Of a stretch of 64,000 bases of DNA, positions 41,469 to 49,931 are shown piece after piece (position 1 is the first letter of the stretch; every line of letters begins with the position of its first letter). Source of the DNA: Aureliella sp046290675 (GTDB lineage: Bacteria; Planctomycetota; Planctomycetia; Pirellulales; Pirellulaceae). The notes beneath the pieces are model-generated. The model ran no database searches and had not been told where the DNA came from. It saw only the letters and a program-made list of their open reading frames with translations. The stretch is taken from positions 868,001-932,000 of the forward strand of contig JBKAHA010000001.1 in assembly GCA_046290675.1 (NCBI GenBank). Direction: 5' to 3'. Made by a program: the position numbers and the translations under genes.

Positions 41469-44228
41469 ATGGATAGTCCTTACTCCAACTTTCGCGTTTT
41501 CGATTTCCGCTACGCCTTGCCCTCGGCCCTGGCGCCCGCCGTGGTTATGCTTCTCTTCGCCGTTCTCGCCTCAGGGCAGGAACCTGCCCAAGAGTCGGCG
41601 ACGGCAAATGCCGCCGCGGAGAAGCAACCCAGTTCCGCGGCAGAGCCAGAGCCGACTAGCATTCCCGACGGAGGCAAAACCAGCGAACGATCTTCCGAGC
41701 GGTTTTTTGCCGAACGTGTGTTGCCAATCCTTCGTGAAAACTGCTTCGATTGTCACTCACACGAGTCCGGCGATGCCTCCGGCCAATTGCTTCTCGATTC
41801 GTTGGTAGCAATGGAATCAGGCGGCTCACGTGGATCGGTGCTTGATCGCAACCATATCGAACAGAGCCTTCTTCTTCGCGCGGTCCAGTACGAAGAATCC
41901 GATCTACAGATGCCGCCAGATGGCAAGCTTCCAGATGACGCCATCGCAACGATCGAACAGTGGCTCAAATCAGGCGCCAACGTTCCAGAAGCATGGCGGG
42001 GAAACCCAGAGGCGTTTGCGCCGCAAACCCAGGATCCAAGTGCATTTTCCGATCATTGGGCCTACCAGCCGCCGCGTCCGTGGCAACAGTCCACCGCCAA
42101 TGGGGAAACCGCTGTCGACGCGATCCTATCAGTCGGATTGAAAGAATCTAACCTGCAATTCTCAGATGAAGCCGCCCGATCGGTTCTGATACGCAGGCTC
42201 TATTTTGCCCTCCTGGGATTAAAGCCCACCTTCGAGCAGGTTGAAGCTTTCGCATCGACCAGATCCGTCCAAGTGCAAACGTATGACGAGTTGGTCGATG
42301 AGTTGCTCGACTCGCCCCACTTTGGAGAACGTTGGGCTCGGCACTGGATGGACGTCGCACGCTATGCCGACAACAAGGGCTACGTCTTCCGCGAGGATCG
42401 CGAATATCCCAAGGCTTACGAGTATCGAGACTGGCTCATCAAGTCATTCAACCAAGACTTGCCGATGGATGAATTTATTCGCCAGCAGTTGGCCGCCGAT
42501 CTGATCGCAGAGGAAAACGACGACAACCTACCAGCTCTAGGGTTCCTGACTCTTGGCCGTCGATTCCTGAACAACAAGCAAGATATCATCGACGATCGCA
42601 TTGACGTCGTTTCTCGGGGACTCATGGGGATGACGCTTGCCTGCGCCCGTTGCCACGATCACAAATACGACCCGCTAAGCCAGAAAGACTATTACGCGCT
42701 CTACGGAGTGTTCATGAATTGCTCAGAACCGAAAGAGGGCAAGTGGGCGCACCAGCTAAAAGACGCAGAGCAAATGCGTGATTCGTTCGTTTTGCTTCGC
42801 GGCAAAGCCGGTCGACGCGGTGACAAAGTGCCTCGACGTTTTGTCAGTTTCCTCTCCCCTGATGAAGCGAGTTTCCCTGACAACACCAGCGGACGATTGG
42901 AACTCGCCGCCCATATCGCGTCGGCCGACAATCCGCTCACTGCCCGTGTGATCGTCAACCGAGTTTGGCTCCAGTTGACCGGAGCCTCGCTCGTGGAATC
43001 CCCCAGTGACTTTGGTATTCGCTGCCCCCCACCAAGGCAGTTGGCATTGCTCGATCACCTCGCAACGCAGTTCATCGACTCCGGATGGAGTCTTAAATCA
43101 CTCATCAAGGAAATCGTGTGCACGCGGTTTTATCGACAGACCAGCACGGCCTCATCTGAAGGCGAATCCGTCGACCCAACGAACTCGCTGTACTGGCGTA
43201 TGAATCGTCGGCGACTTGATTTTGAGTCAATGCGAGATTCACTGTTGCAGACAAGCGGCAATCTCGATCCAAGCCTGCTCGGACCTTCGGTTCGGATCGA
43301 AACCAAACCATTCACCAATCGCCGAACGGTCTACGCGTATATTGATCGACAGAATCTACCGAGCATTTTCCGCACGTTTGATATGGCTAGCCCGGACACA
43401 CACAGCCCTCGGCGTGCACAGACCAGTGTCCCGCAGCAGGGACTGTTCATGCTCAACAGCGACTTTGTCGCCGAGCAAACTCGAGATATAGGCGATCGCG
43501 CCCAAGCCGCAGAGAGTGTCGACGCTGGTATTGGGCTGCTATTTCGCAACATCCTTGGACGCAATGCGAACGAGCGTGAATCCAAGATGTTCGCTGACTT
43601 CATCCAATCCAGTTCGGACACGCTTCCAGCGGAGGTGCATCGAGACTGGGAATTTGGATTCGCAACTTGGAATGCCAATGCATCCAAGCTGGAAACTTAT
43701 CAGACGCTGGAGGCATTCACGGGCGATGCGTGGCAAGCCGGTCCGAAATTGCCAGATCCAACACACGGTTGGTGTATGCTCAATGCCAAGGGAGGGCATC
43801 CTGGAAACGACCTAAAACACGCAGTTGTCCGCCGATTTGTCGCCCCGCGTGACGGCCTTATCCGCATCACAGGAAACCTGGAGCACAAGAACGAACAAGG
43901 CGATGGAGTCCGAGGACATATCTTGGCCGCTGGTGATCACTTGGTCAGCTGGAGTTGCTACAACAAGAAGGTAGTCACGGACTGCAGGAAGGTCGCGGTC
44001 CAAGCTGGCGACTTCATTGACTTCGTAACGGATTGTCGAACAGGCCCCAGTCACGATAGCTTCCAGTGGCCCGTCAACGTTTTCTATATCGACAAAGAAG
44101 GCCTCGCGTCGAAAGAGACTTACAACGGCGAAAAAGAGTTCCGTGGCCCCGCTCCATTACCGCTAACTCCGTGGCAGCAACTGGCCCAAGTTCTCATGGC
44201 CTCAAACGAACTGGCCTTCGTCGACTAG
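41469..44228 (+). CDS. PSCyt1-DUF1549-DUF1553 planctomycete cytochrome protein with extra C-terminal domain
   Basis: A protein of 919 residues from ATG 41469, where a clear signal peptide begins (YALPSALAPAVVMLLFAVLA). In-frame sequence further upstream overlaps the flippase-like gene and looks non-coding. PSCyt1 carries CFDCH (around residue 93) and the typical ESDLQMPPDGKLPDD stretch. DUF1549 spans about 233-400, with CARCHDHKYDPLS, and DUF1553 about 476-710. An additional C-terminal region (about 725-880, WEFGFATWNANASKLE and onward) looks like a beta-sandwich, possibly sugar binding. Unlike the other two PSD genes it has no adjacent DUF1501 partner. Confidence 0.9.
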   Translation: MDSPYSNFRVFDFRYALPSALAPAVVMLLFAVLASGQEPAQESATANAAAEKQPSSAAEPEPTSIPDGGKTSERSSERFFAERVLPILRENCFDCHSHESGDASGQLLLDSLVAMESGGSRGSVLDRNHIEQSLLLRAVQYEESDLQMPPDGKLPDDAIATIEQWLKSGANVPEAWRGNPEAFAPQTQDPSAFSDHWAYQPPRPWQQSTANGETAVDAILSVGLKESNLQFSDEAARSVLIRRLYFALLGLKPTFEQVEAFASTRSVQVQTYDELVDELLDSPHFGERWARHWMDVARYADNKGYVFREDREYPKAYEYRDWLIKSFNQDLPMDEFIRQQLAADLIAEENDDNLPALGFLTLGRRFLNNKQDIIDDRIDVVSRGLMGMTLACARCHDHKYDPLSQKDYYALYGVFMNCSEPKEGKWAHQLKDAEQMRDSFVLLRGKAGRRGDKVPRRFVSFLSPDEASFPDNTSGRLELAAHIASADNPLTARVIVNRVWLQLTGASLVESPSDFGIRCPPPRQLALLDHLATQFIDSGWSLKSLIKEIVCTRFYRQTSTASSEGESVDPTNSLYWRMNRRRLDFESMRDSLLQTSGNLDPSLLGPSVRIETKPFTNRRTVYAYIDRQNLPSIFRTFDMASPDTHSPRRAQTSVPQQGLFMLNSDFVAEQTRDIGDRAQAAESVDAGIGLLFRNILGRNANERESKMFADFIQSSSDTLPAEVHRDWEFGFATWNANASKLETYQTLEAFTGDAWQAGPKLPDPTHGWCMLNAKGGHPGNDLKHAVVRRFVAPRDGLIRITGNLEHKNEQGDGVRGHILAAGDHLVSWSCYNKKVVTDCRKVAVQAGDFIDFVTDCRTGPSHDSFQWPVNVFYIDKEGLASKETYNGEKEFRGPAPLPLTPWQQLAQVLMASNELAFVD

Positions 44229-44314
44229 GCCAAGCGATCTACCGGCAAGGAAACGATGCCCGACGAGAAACCATCCAAGGCATCACCTCGGGCGTTTCCA
44301 TTCGAATTGCAACG

Positions 44315-47300
44315 CTAGTCTTGATCTCCGGCTTTAAGGTTAAACGCATTCTCGATTTGAAGCAGGGCCAGCCACCGGAAGGTTTCCGCATCCGTGTCGG
44401 GTGCAGTGTAGATGGCCTTAAGTCTGGAGACGTCGGCTTGCCATTTCTCAATCAAAAATGGAATCGGATATGGAGTATGCTTGCCTAAATGCGGGGCGAC
44501 TTGGCAAGCAGCCTGCATGCGCGCAACGCTCGAAATCTCGGTAAGCCACGACTGGCTATTGTGTGCGACGAGCAGCGTCTTCCACATTACCTTGGACTCT
44601 GGCACATCAAATACCCTGAGTGACTTGGGAATGGGATTTATCGGGGCAATCTCATCCAAAGAAACGAGCCCTGATCCACCAAGCGGACTAAATAAACCTG
44701 GCGACGCGTCCTCTTCTTCGAAAGCTGGCGACAGGAAGATATCGAGCAGTGTCCGCAAGTGGTTTTCTCCGTCCACTGAATCTGCAGACTCGACCCATCT
44801 TTCTTCGGTCGGTGGACGAGAAGAGTAAGCGAATGCGAGCATCGCCTTGCCGCGTTCGCCCAGCTCATCTCCCATTTGTTGAAGAGCCTTGCCCGTCGCA
44901 CCAGGATTTCGCGTCAGGAATTGGGCCAGATCTGGTGTCATGCGCAAAGCGGATGTCGCATCTGTCAGCACCCAGGGCAACTCTGTTCCCATGACTGTAG
45001 TTCCAACTTGGTCGGAAAGCTGGGCGCCGTTGAGCAAACGCATCACCTCAATTAAGCATGCTTGATCGACGGAGTTTGCCTGATTCAGTACTCTCACGGC
45101 GTAGTCGATCTTGGAAAAGCGATGGATATCATCTTCTTCCTGCTCCAAGATCAGCCTTTTTGCCAGGTTCTGCCGAACAGACTCTGCATAAGTCCACGCC
45201 TCTTCGTGGGGCCACTCGATCGGCTGTTTGATGATCCCACTACGATCTGGCCGCTGCAGGGATGCTTTGAGACGAGCGAGTGTCAGCAGGGCAACGTGCG
45301 GTTTCGGGTGATTCTCCAGGTTCTTCACGGCGAGCTTGCCGATGGTCGGGTTCAATTCTGGTCCGCCACCAAATTGCTTCGGATGACTCGCCATGGAACG
45401 CAAGTAGTATTCGGTTGCCTCTGCTAGCGGCTGGCCGTCTTTGTGGGAAAGAAAAGGCCAAAAAGCGTCTTTCAAATCCTCATCGCCGACTTGAGTGACA
45501 AACCTTTCAAAATGTGTGTGCATGCCAAGCAGTAACGGGCGTGGATCGTCTAAGCTTCGCAAAGAATCAAGCGCATTTGCGATGACGACCGCATTGAAAT
45601 TTGACATGTGGGTAAGCGATTCTTGGAGCCCAACGATTGGGACCCCAGTTTCTTCCGTCGCGAGGTGAGCTCCAACCCAAGACTCCATCTCTTGCCTTGC
45701 AGATTCGTAGGTCGCTTCCGCCCAGCGCACGATCTGCGGATCCCATGACAGCCTGTCAAACCCACCGCTAGTACCGATGGTGAACTTGATCTTCACCTCT
45801 AGTGCAAGCAACGCTGCAGTTTTTAGGTCTTTTGCAAACCATTTGGGCCCTACCCGTGTGGAGTCCGTTTCGAACCAGGATTGCAATCGTCCCAATTCGC
45901 TCACAATTTCTGAAGCCGTCGGCAATGTCTCTTTCAGGTCCCGAATCCTCGCCAGGTCTTTCAAGTTAACGTCATTGAGAAGGAGCACGCATGCCATTGC
46001 AGTCCGCAGATCTGCGTCCCTAAGCTCGGCTAAAATCGCTTTGATACGAGTTTCAGCACCGAACCGCGAGAACCATTCCTTCAAGCTTCCCATATAACAT
46101 TGCGATCTCTCGAGCTGCGACGTCGCGTCGGCCTGAGACGCCTGTCCCCAAGCCACGCCCCCCAAATGCCTAGCCGGTCGCAGCATTTCACGTGCAGCTT
46201 GCTCTTGTTTTGCAGGAGTATCAGCGAGGAGCAGGACCGCTGGATTTGCTTCGAAAAGGGTTTCCAAATCCTGCTCGCGCGAGAGCACAGCTAGCCAATG
46301 CTCGAAGGATTTACCTTGGTATATCTTCGTGTCTCCCGCCCCCTTATCCGCAAGTACAGAATCACTTTCCGATTCGGATTCGGCGGTCGATGAAGTCCGT
46401 TCGCGAATCGCTACAGCGACTTGCTCACCGCGGAAAATGGCAACTTCCCCACGATTGATTTCCAAACGTCCAAGATTTTCACCAGTGAGTTCAATGGTGT
46501 AATTGCCGCTCCAGAGTCGTATGCGTTTCGGACTCGCCGATGAAACTCGAAGCGACTCGACCACTTGGTCGTTTCGTTTCACTTCAACATTCACGTCATC
46601 CAATTTCGTCTCGATGACTAAGGTGCCTCGGTCGGTCGCGAGAGTCAACAGGACACCGCACAGCAAGAGAACGGGCAGAGCAGCAAAGAACAAAAAGCGT
46701 TGCCAGGAGCCCCGGAAGCCACCGATACCGGATCCCGCCGAACCTTCCGCCAACTGCGAAGCGACAGGTGGTCCGGTCCAGGAAGTTGGCATCGCCGTCC
46801 GATGCGAGCTCGCGTTCCCTCGCGAGTGCCGTCGTGTCATTTTAAGTAGCGAATCGAGGTCGGCACCCTCCGTGAAAAGTGCAAGCCGCTCTGCAACAGC
46901 CAAAGCTGAGGCCGGTCGTTTGTGTGGATCATGGTCCAAAAGCTGCCGGACCAATTCGACCAGCTCTTCCGGCAAATCGGCGCGGAAGCTACAGAGACTC
47001 GGGCAGTCTTCTTGGGTGACGCGACGCACGGTACCCGGCAGATCGGTGCTGGAACCCATTGGAGCTCTACCGGAAATCAAGCGGAACAGCGTTGCGCCGA
47101 GGCTGTAGAGATCTGCGCGAAAGTCGACACGGCTGGAGTCATTGATTTGTTCGCGCGACATGTACGGCAGTGTCCCCATCAGGTACCCGACGGTGGTCAG
47201 ACGGTCGTCGCCGGCGACAGGCGATTCACCATCGAGAACCAATCCGAGGTCCAAGAGCTTGACAGTCCCCCGCTGAGTCAAGAAGAGATTCGAGGGTTTT

Positions 47301-48025
47301 ATATCGCGATGCACCATTCCGGCCAGGTGGATCGCGTGCAATCCCAAGGCAGCTTGACGTATCACCTCGCAGGCCGAAGCAACGCTCAATTCTCTTGTCC
47401 CACGTGCGACACGGGATAAATCGAATCCGTCTAAGTATTCCATGACTAGGTAATGGACTCCCTCTTGCTCGCCGGCATCTAGAGCTCGAACCACATTCTC
47501 GTGCTCAAGTGCGGCGACTGAAGTCATCTCCCGGTTGAAGCGCTCGAGCCATCCGGAACGACGGGCTTTGTCGCCGGTCAAGATCTTGATCGCAACTTTC
47601 TTCTTCAGCCTCTCATGTTCAGCTAGAAAAACAGTTCCCATGCCCCCGCTGCCAAGCCCATGGACGATGCGGTAACCACCTAAATTCGTCAGCAGAAGGG
47701 AAGCTTCGCCGCTTCGAGCTGCGTTGGCCAACTGAAGTCGGGATCCCGCATCTTTTGAAAGTAAATCGTTCACCGCTGCGGCACACTCAAGTTCCCCATG
47801 AAAAGGCTCGGCCCCCCCGTCGGGACGCAGCCAGCTGAAGGAAGATTTGGGGGCGTCGCCGCTCGGATCGCTCAACGCCTCCACTCGACTGCGGCAAATT
47901 TCGCAGCTTTCCAAGTGCGAAAGCGCGGTGTCAAACTGGTTGTTGTCCAACCGACCCGCTAGAAATCCGCGGACTTCTGCTTCGGTCAGACAGTGCGGGC
48001 TTGCGTGTTGTTTCTGGGCGATCAT
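44315..48025 (-). CDS. zinc-finger anti-sigma-like domain fused to Ser/Thr protein kinase, with long C-terminal region
   Basis: A protein of 1,236 residues from ATG 48025, which has GGAG 9 bases upstream; ATGs at 48040 and 48058 have no such site. Residues about 14-60 carry an anti-sigma-type zinc motif (SHLESCEICRSRVEAL, HxxxCxxC). The kinase domain (about 118-390) has the glycine loop LGSGGMGTV, VAIKIL, the catalytic loop HRDIKPSN and DLG in place of DFG. One transmembrane helix lies at about 445-465 (FLFFAALPVLLLCGVLLTLA), followed by a PEGA-like strand region and about 650 residues with no recognised domain. It is divergent from an ECF sigma gene 184 bases away, a pairing known in planctomycetes. 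Inferred role: membrane kinase that controls that sigma factor. Confidence 0.9.
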   Translation of the reverse strand: MIAQKQHASPHCLTEAEVRGFLAGRLDNNQFDTALSHLESCEICRSRVEALSDPSGDAPKSSFSWLRPDGGAEPFHGELECAAAVNDLLSKDAGSRLQLANAARSGEASLLLTNLGGYRIVHGLGSGGMGTVFLAEHERLKKKVAIKILTGDKARRSGWLERFNREMTSVAALEHENVVRALDAGEQEGVHYLVMEYLDGFDLSRVARGTRELSVASACEVIRQAALGLHAIHLAGMVHRDIKPSNLFLTQRGTVKLLDLGLVLDGESPVAGDDRLTTVGYLMGTLPYMSREQINDSSRVDFRADLYSLGATLFRLISGRAPMGSSTDLPGTVRRVTQEDCPSLCSFRADLPEELVELVRQLLDHDPHKRPASALAVAERLALFTEGADLDSLLKMTRRHSRGNASSHRTAMPTSWTGPPVASQLAEGSAGSGIGGFRGSWQRFLFFAALPVLLLCGVLLTLATDRGTLVIETKLDDVNVEVKRNDQVVESLRVSSASPKRIRLWSGNYTIELTGENLGRLEINRGEVAIFRGEQVAVAIRERTSSTAESESESDSVLADKGAGDTKIYQGKSFEHWLAVLSREQDLETLFEANPAVLLLADTPAKQEQAAREMLRPARHLGGVAWGQASQADATSQLERSQCYMGSLKEWFSRFGAETRIKAILAELRDADLRTAMACVLLLNDVNLKDLARIRDLKETLPTASEIVSELGRLQSWFETDSTRVGPKWFAKDLKTAALLALEVKIKFTIGTSGGFDRLSWDPQIVRWAEATYESARQEMESWVGAHLATEETGVPIVGLQESLTHMSNFNAVVIANALDSLRSLDDPRPLLLGMHTHFERFVTQVGDEDLKDAFWPFLSHKDGQPLAEATEYYLRSMASHPKQFGGGPELNPTIGKLAVKNLENHPKPHVALLTLARLKASLQRPDRSGIIKQPIEWPHEEAWTYAESVRQNLAKRLILEQEEDDIHRFSKIDYAVRVLNQANSVDQACLIEVMRLLNGAQLSDQVGTTVMGTELPWVLTDATSALRMTPDLAQFLTRNPGATGKALQQMGDELGERGKAMLAFAYSSRPPTEERWVESADSVDGENHLRTLLDIFLSPAFEEEDASPGLFSPLGGSGLVSLDEIAPINPIPKSLRVFDVPESKVMWKTLLVAHNSQSWLTEISSVARMQAACQVAPHLGKHTPYPIPFLIEKWQADVSRLKAIYTAPDTDAETFRWLALLQIENAFNLKAGDQD

Positions 48026-48209
48026 TCGCTTATTCTCCATGAAGAAGTAGTCGTTCATGAGGTCTATCGCGAACGTTGGACACACTTTTCGAAAAAAGAA
48101 CACCGATGGAAGATCAACGGCATCCGATCTAGGAAGCTAGTGCTCCTGCGGGTGCGTTATTGGGGACGTTGCTATCGCCGCCCTGGCTGCAAATTGGCAT
48201 TGAACGAGA

Positions 48210-48878
48210 ATGGGAGAAAGCCCGTTGAACCATGGAACTTCGCAGGCCAGCGATTCAGGTACCCCGTCTCAGGTCGCCGACTCAATGGCAACGTCGACAT
48301 CACTGCTCGCGCGGGCCGATGCAGGAGATTCAGCAGCTTGGAACCAAATCGTGCAGTTGTATGGTCCATTGGTATACGCCTGGGCCCGAAAAAGTGGACT
48401 GAGCGGTGAAGATGCCGCAGATACGTTGCAAGAAACCATGCTTGCCGTTTCCGAAAGCCTGCATCGATACGACGGCGAGAAAAATGGGGCCACTTTCCGC
48501 GGTTGGCTGCGACAGATCACACGCAACAAATGCGTCGATCACATTCGTCGTGCTGCCAAACTTCCAACGCATGCTCGCGGGGGCAGCACCAATTTGGTTC
48601 TGCTGAATGAGGACGCGTTGGCGGCAGAATTGACCGACGCGGAGCCCGAAACGCTGGCCACGGAGCGGCGGCAAGTCGTGCAACGAGCACTAGCGATCAT
48701 GCGAAATCGTTTCGAGCGTTCAACTTGGCAAGCTTTTTGGCGAACCGCCATTGATGGCTGCCGACCTGACGATGTGGCGGAAGAGTTAGGAACGACTCGA
48801 TGGAACGTCTACAAGGCACGCAGCCGCGTTCTGCAGCGGCTACGCACCGAGCTAGACGGACTCGAAGACCTCGAGTAA
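48210..48878 (+). CDS. ECF-type RNA polymerase sigma factor
   Basis: A protein of 222 residues (197 if the later ATG 48285 is used; neither start has a strong ribosome-binding site). Region 2 is clear (WNQIVQLYGPLVYAWARKSG to DAADTLQETMLAVSESLHRY), including the polymerase-binding and -10 recognition helices. Region 4 is a helix-turn-helix near the C-terminus (DDVAEELGTTRWNVYKARSR). No region 3 is present, as expected for ECF factors. It lies divergently from the zinc-finger kinase gene, matching ECF groups linked to protein kinases in planctomycetes. Targets are unknown. Confidence 0.93.
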   Translation: MGESPLNHGTSQASDSGTPSQVADSMATSTSLLARADAGDSAAWNQIVQLYGPLVYAWARKSGLSGEDAADTLQETMLAVSESLHRYDGEKNGATFRGWLRQITRNKCVDHIRRAAKLPTHARGGSTNLVLLNEDALAAELTDAEPETLATERRQVVQRALAIMRNRFERSTWQAFWRTAIDGCRPDDVAEELGTTRWNVYKARSRVLQRLRTELDGLEDLE

Positions 48879-48888
48879 CGCCAGAATC

Positions 48889-49620
48889 TTATTCGGCGTC
48901 GTCCTCGCTGTTGATGATGCGACTGACAATACCCGCCAACACGGCTCCACCGATCGGAGCTACCCAGAAGAGCCACAGTTGGCTCAGAGCCGAAGAGCCG
49001 ACGAAGATGGCTGGGCCTGTACTTCGAGCTGGATTGACGCTGCAGTTCGTCAGTGGAATATCAACCAAGTGAATCAGAGTCAGTGTCAGACCAATGGCGA
49101 TACCAGCCGCAGCGGGCGACGCATGCTTCGAAGTCGCGCCAAGGATGATTAGCAGAAACACAAACGTGCAGGCCACTTCGGCTACCAATGCGGCCAACAT
49201 GCTATAGCCGCTAGGTGAGAATTCACCGTAACCATTTGCCGCCAATCGCCCCACAGCAATGTCGTATCCGTCAGGTCCCTGCTTAAGCAAAAAAAGCAGC
49301 AGGCCTGAAGCCAACACCGCGCCAACTACTTGCGCAATGATGTAGCCCGGAACATCACTAGCCTTGAACCGTCCAGCTGACGTCAAACCAAGTGTTACAG
49401 CCGGGTTCAGATGACAACCCGAAACACCGCCAAACGCGTAGGCACATCCCAGAACGGTCAGGCCAAACGCGATGGAAACTCCGAGATAGCCAAGTCCCAT
49501 GTTGGTTGCGAGTGGAGCCGAATCGGCATTCGGAATGTTCGCAGCAAATACGGCTGCTCCGCAACCTCCGAAAACGAGTATGAATGTGCCGAACAACTCG
49601 GCCAAAAGCTTACGGTGCAT
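48889..49620 (-). CDS. aqpZ: AqpZ-type aquaporin
   Basis: A water channel of 243 residues from ATG 49620, with GTGAG 6 bases upstream; the TTG at 49644 is less likely. Six transmembrane helices and both half-helix motifs are present: SGCHLNPAV (NPA at residues 72-74) and NCSVNPARS. By alignment with E. coli AqpZ, the selectivity filter has Tyr45 for Phe43, the conserved His and Arg, and Cys in place of Thr183. Cys at that place is what human AQP1 has at its mercury-sensitive site. The filter indicates a water-selective pore. The gene is convergent with the sigma factor, 10 bases apart. Confidence 0.93.
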   Translation of the reverse strand: MHRKLLAELFGTFILVFGGCGAAVFAANIPNADSAPLATNMGLGYLGVSIAFGLTVLGCAYAFGGVSGCHLNPAVTLGLTSAGRFKASDVPGYIIAQVVGAVLASGLLLFLLKQGPDGYDIAVGRLAANGYGEFSPSGYSMLAALVAEVACTFVFLLIILGATSKHASPAAAGIAIGLTLTLIHLVDIPLTNCSVNPARSTGPAIFVGSSALSQLWLFWVAPIGGAVLAGIVSRIINSEDDAE

Positions 49621-49931
49621 ACGGTGCTCACTTGGTTGGGGCAATGATGGAGAGGTAGGGCAGAACCGCTAAGGCAGCGAAGTCAAGCAACCACTGCTAG
49701 ACGTTGTCCATAACGGGAGCGATCGTTTTGTTCCCAGGCGTTTGTTCCCGGGCGGGATTGGGTGTGCTCCTCCGACAATATGCCATCGCGACAACGATTC
49801 AGTGAATCCGCAGCGTCAGCCAGGGCAGCTTTGCCGAACACGCGGCGCTATTTCGATTTTCATCCGCGTTTTTTGCGCAAATGGCGCGAACGACAAGCGT
49901 CCAAAGTCCTAGCCACTGAACCTAGCCTGAG
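49621..49931. other. divergent intergenic region with a short direct repeat
   Basis: About 310 bases between the divergent aquaporin and leucine-rich-repeat genes. The word TTTGTTCCC(A/G)GGCG occurs twice in tandem (about 49727-49754). No gene or clear promoter seen. Confidence 0.45.
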
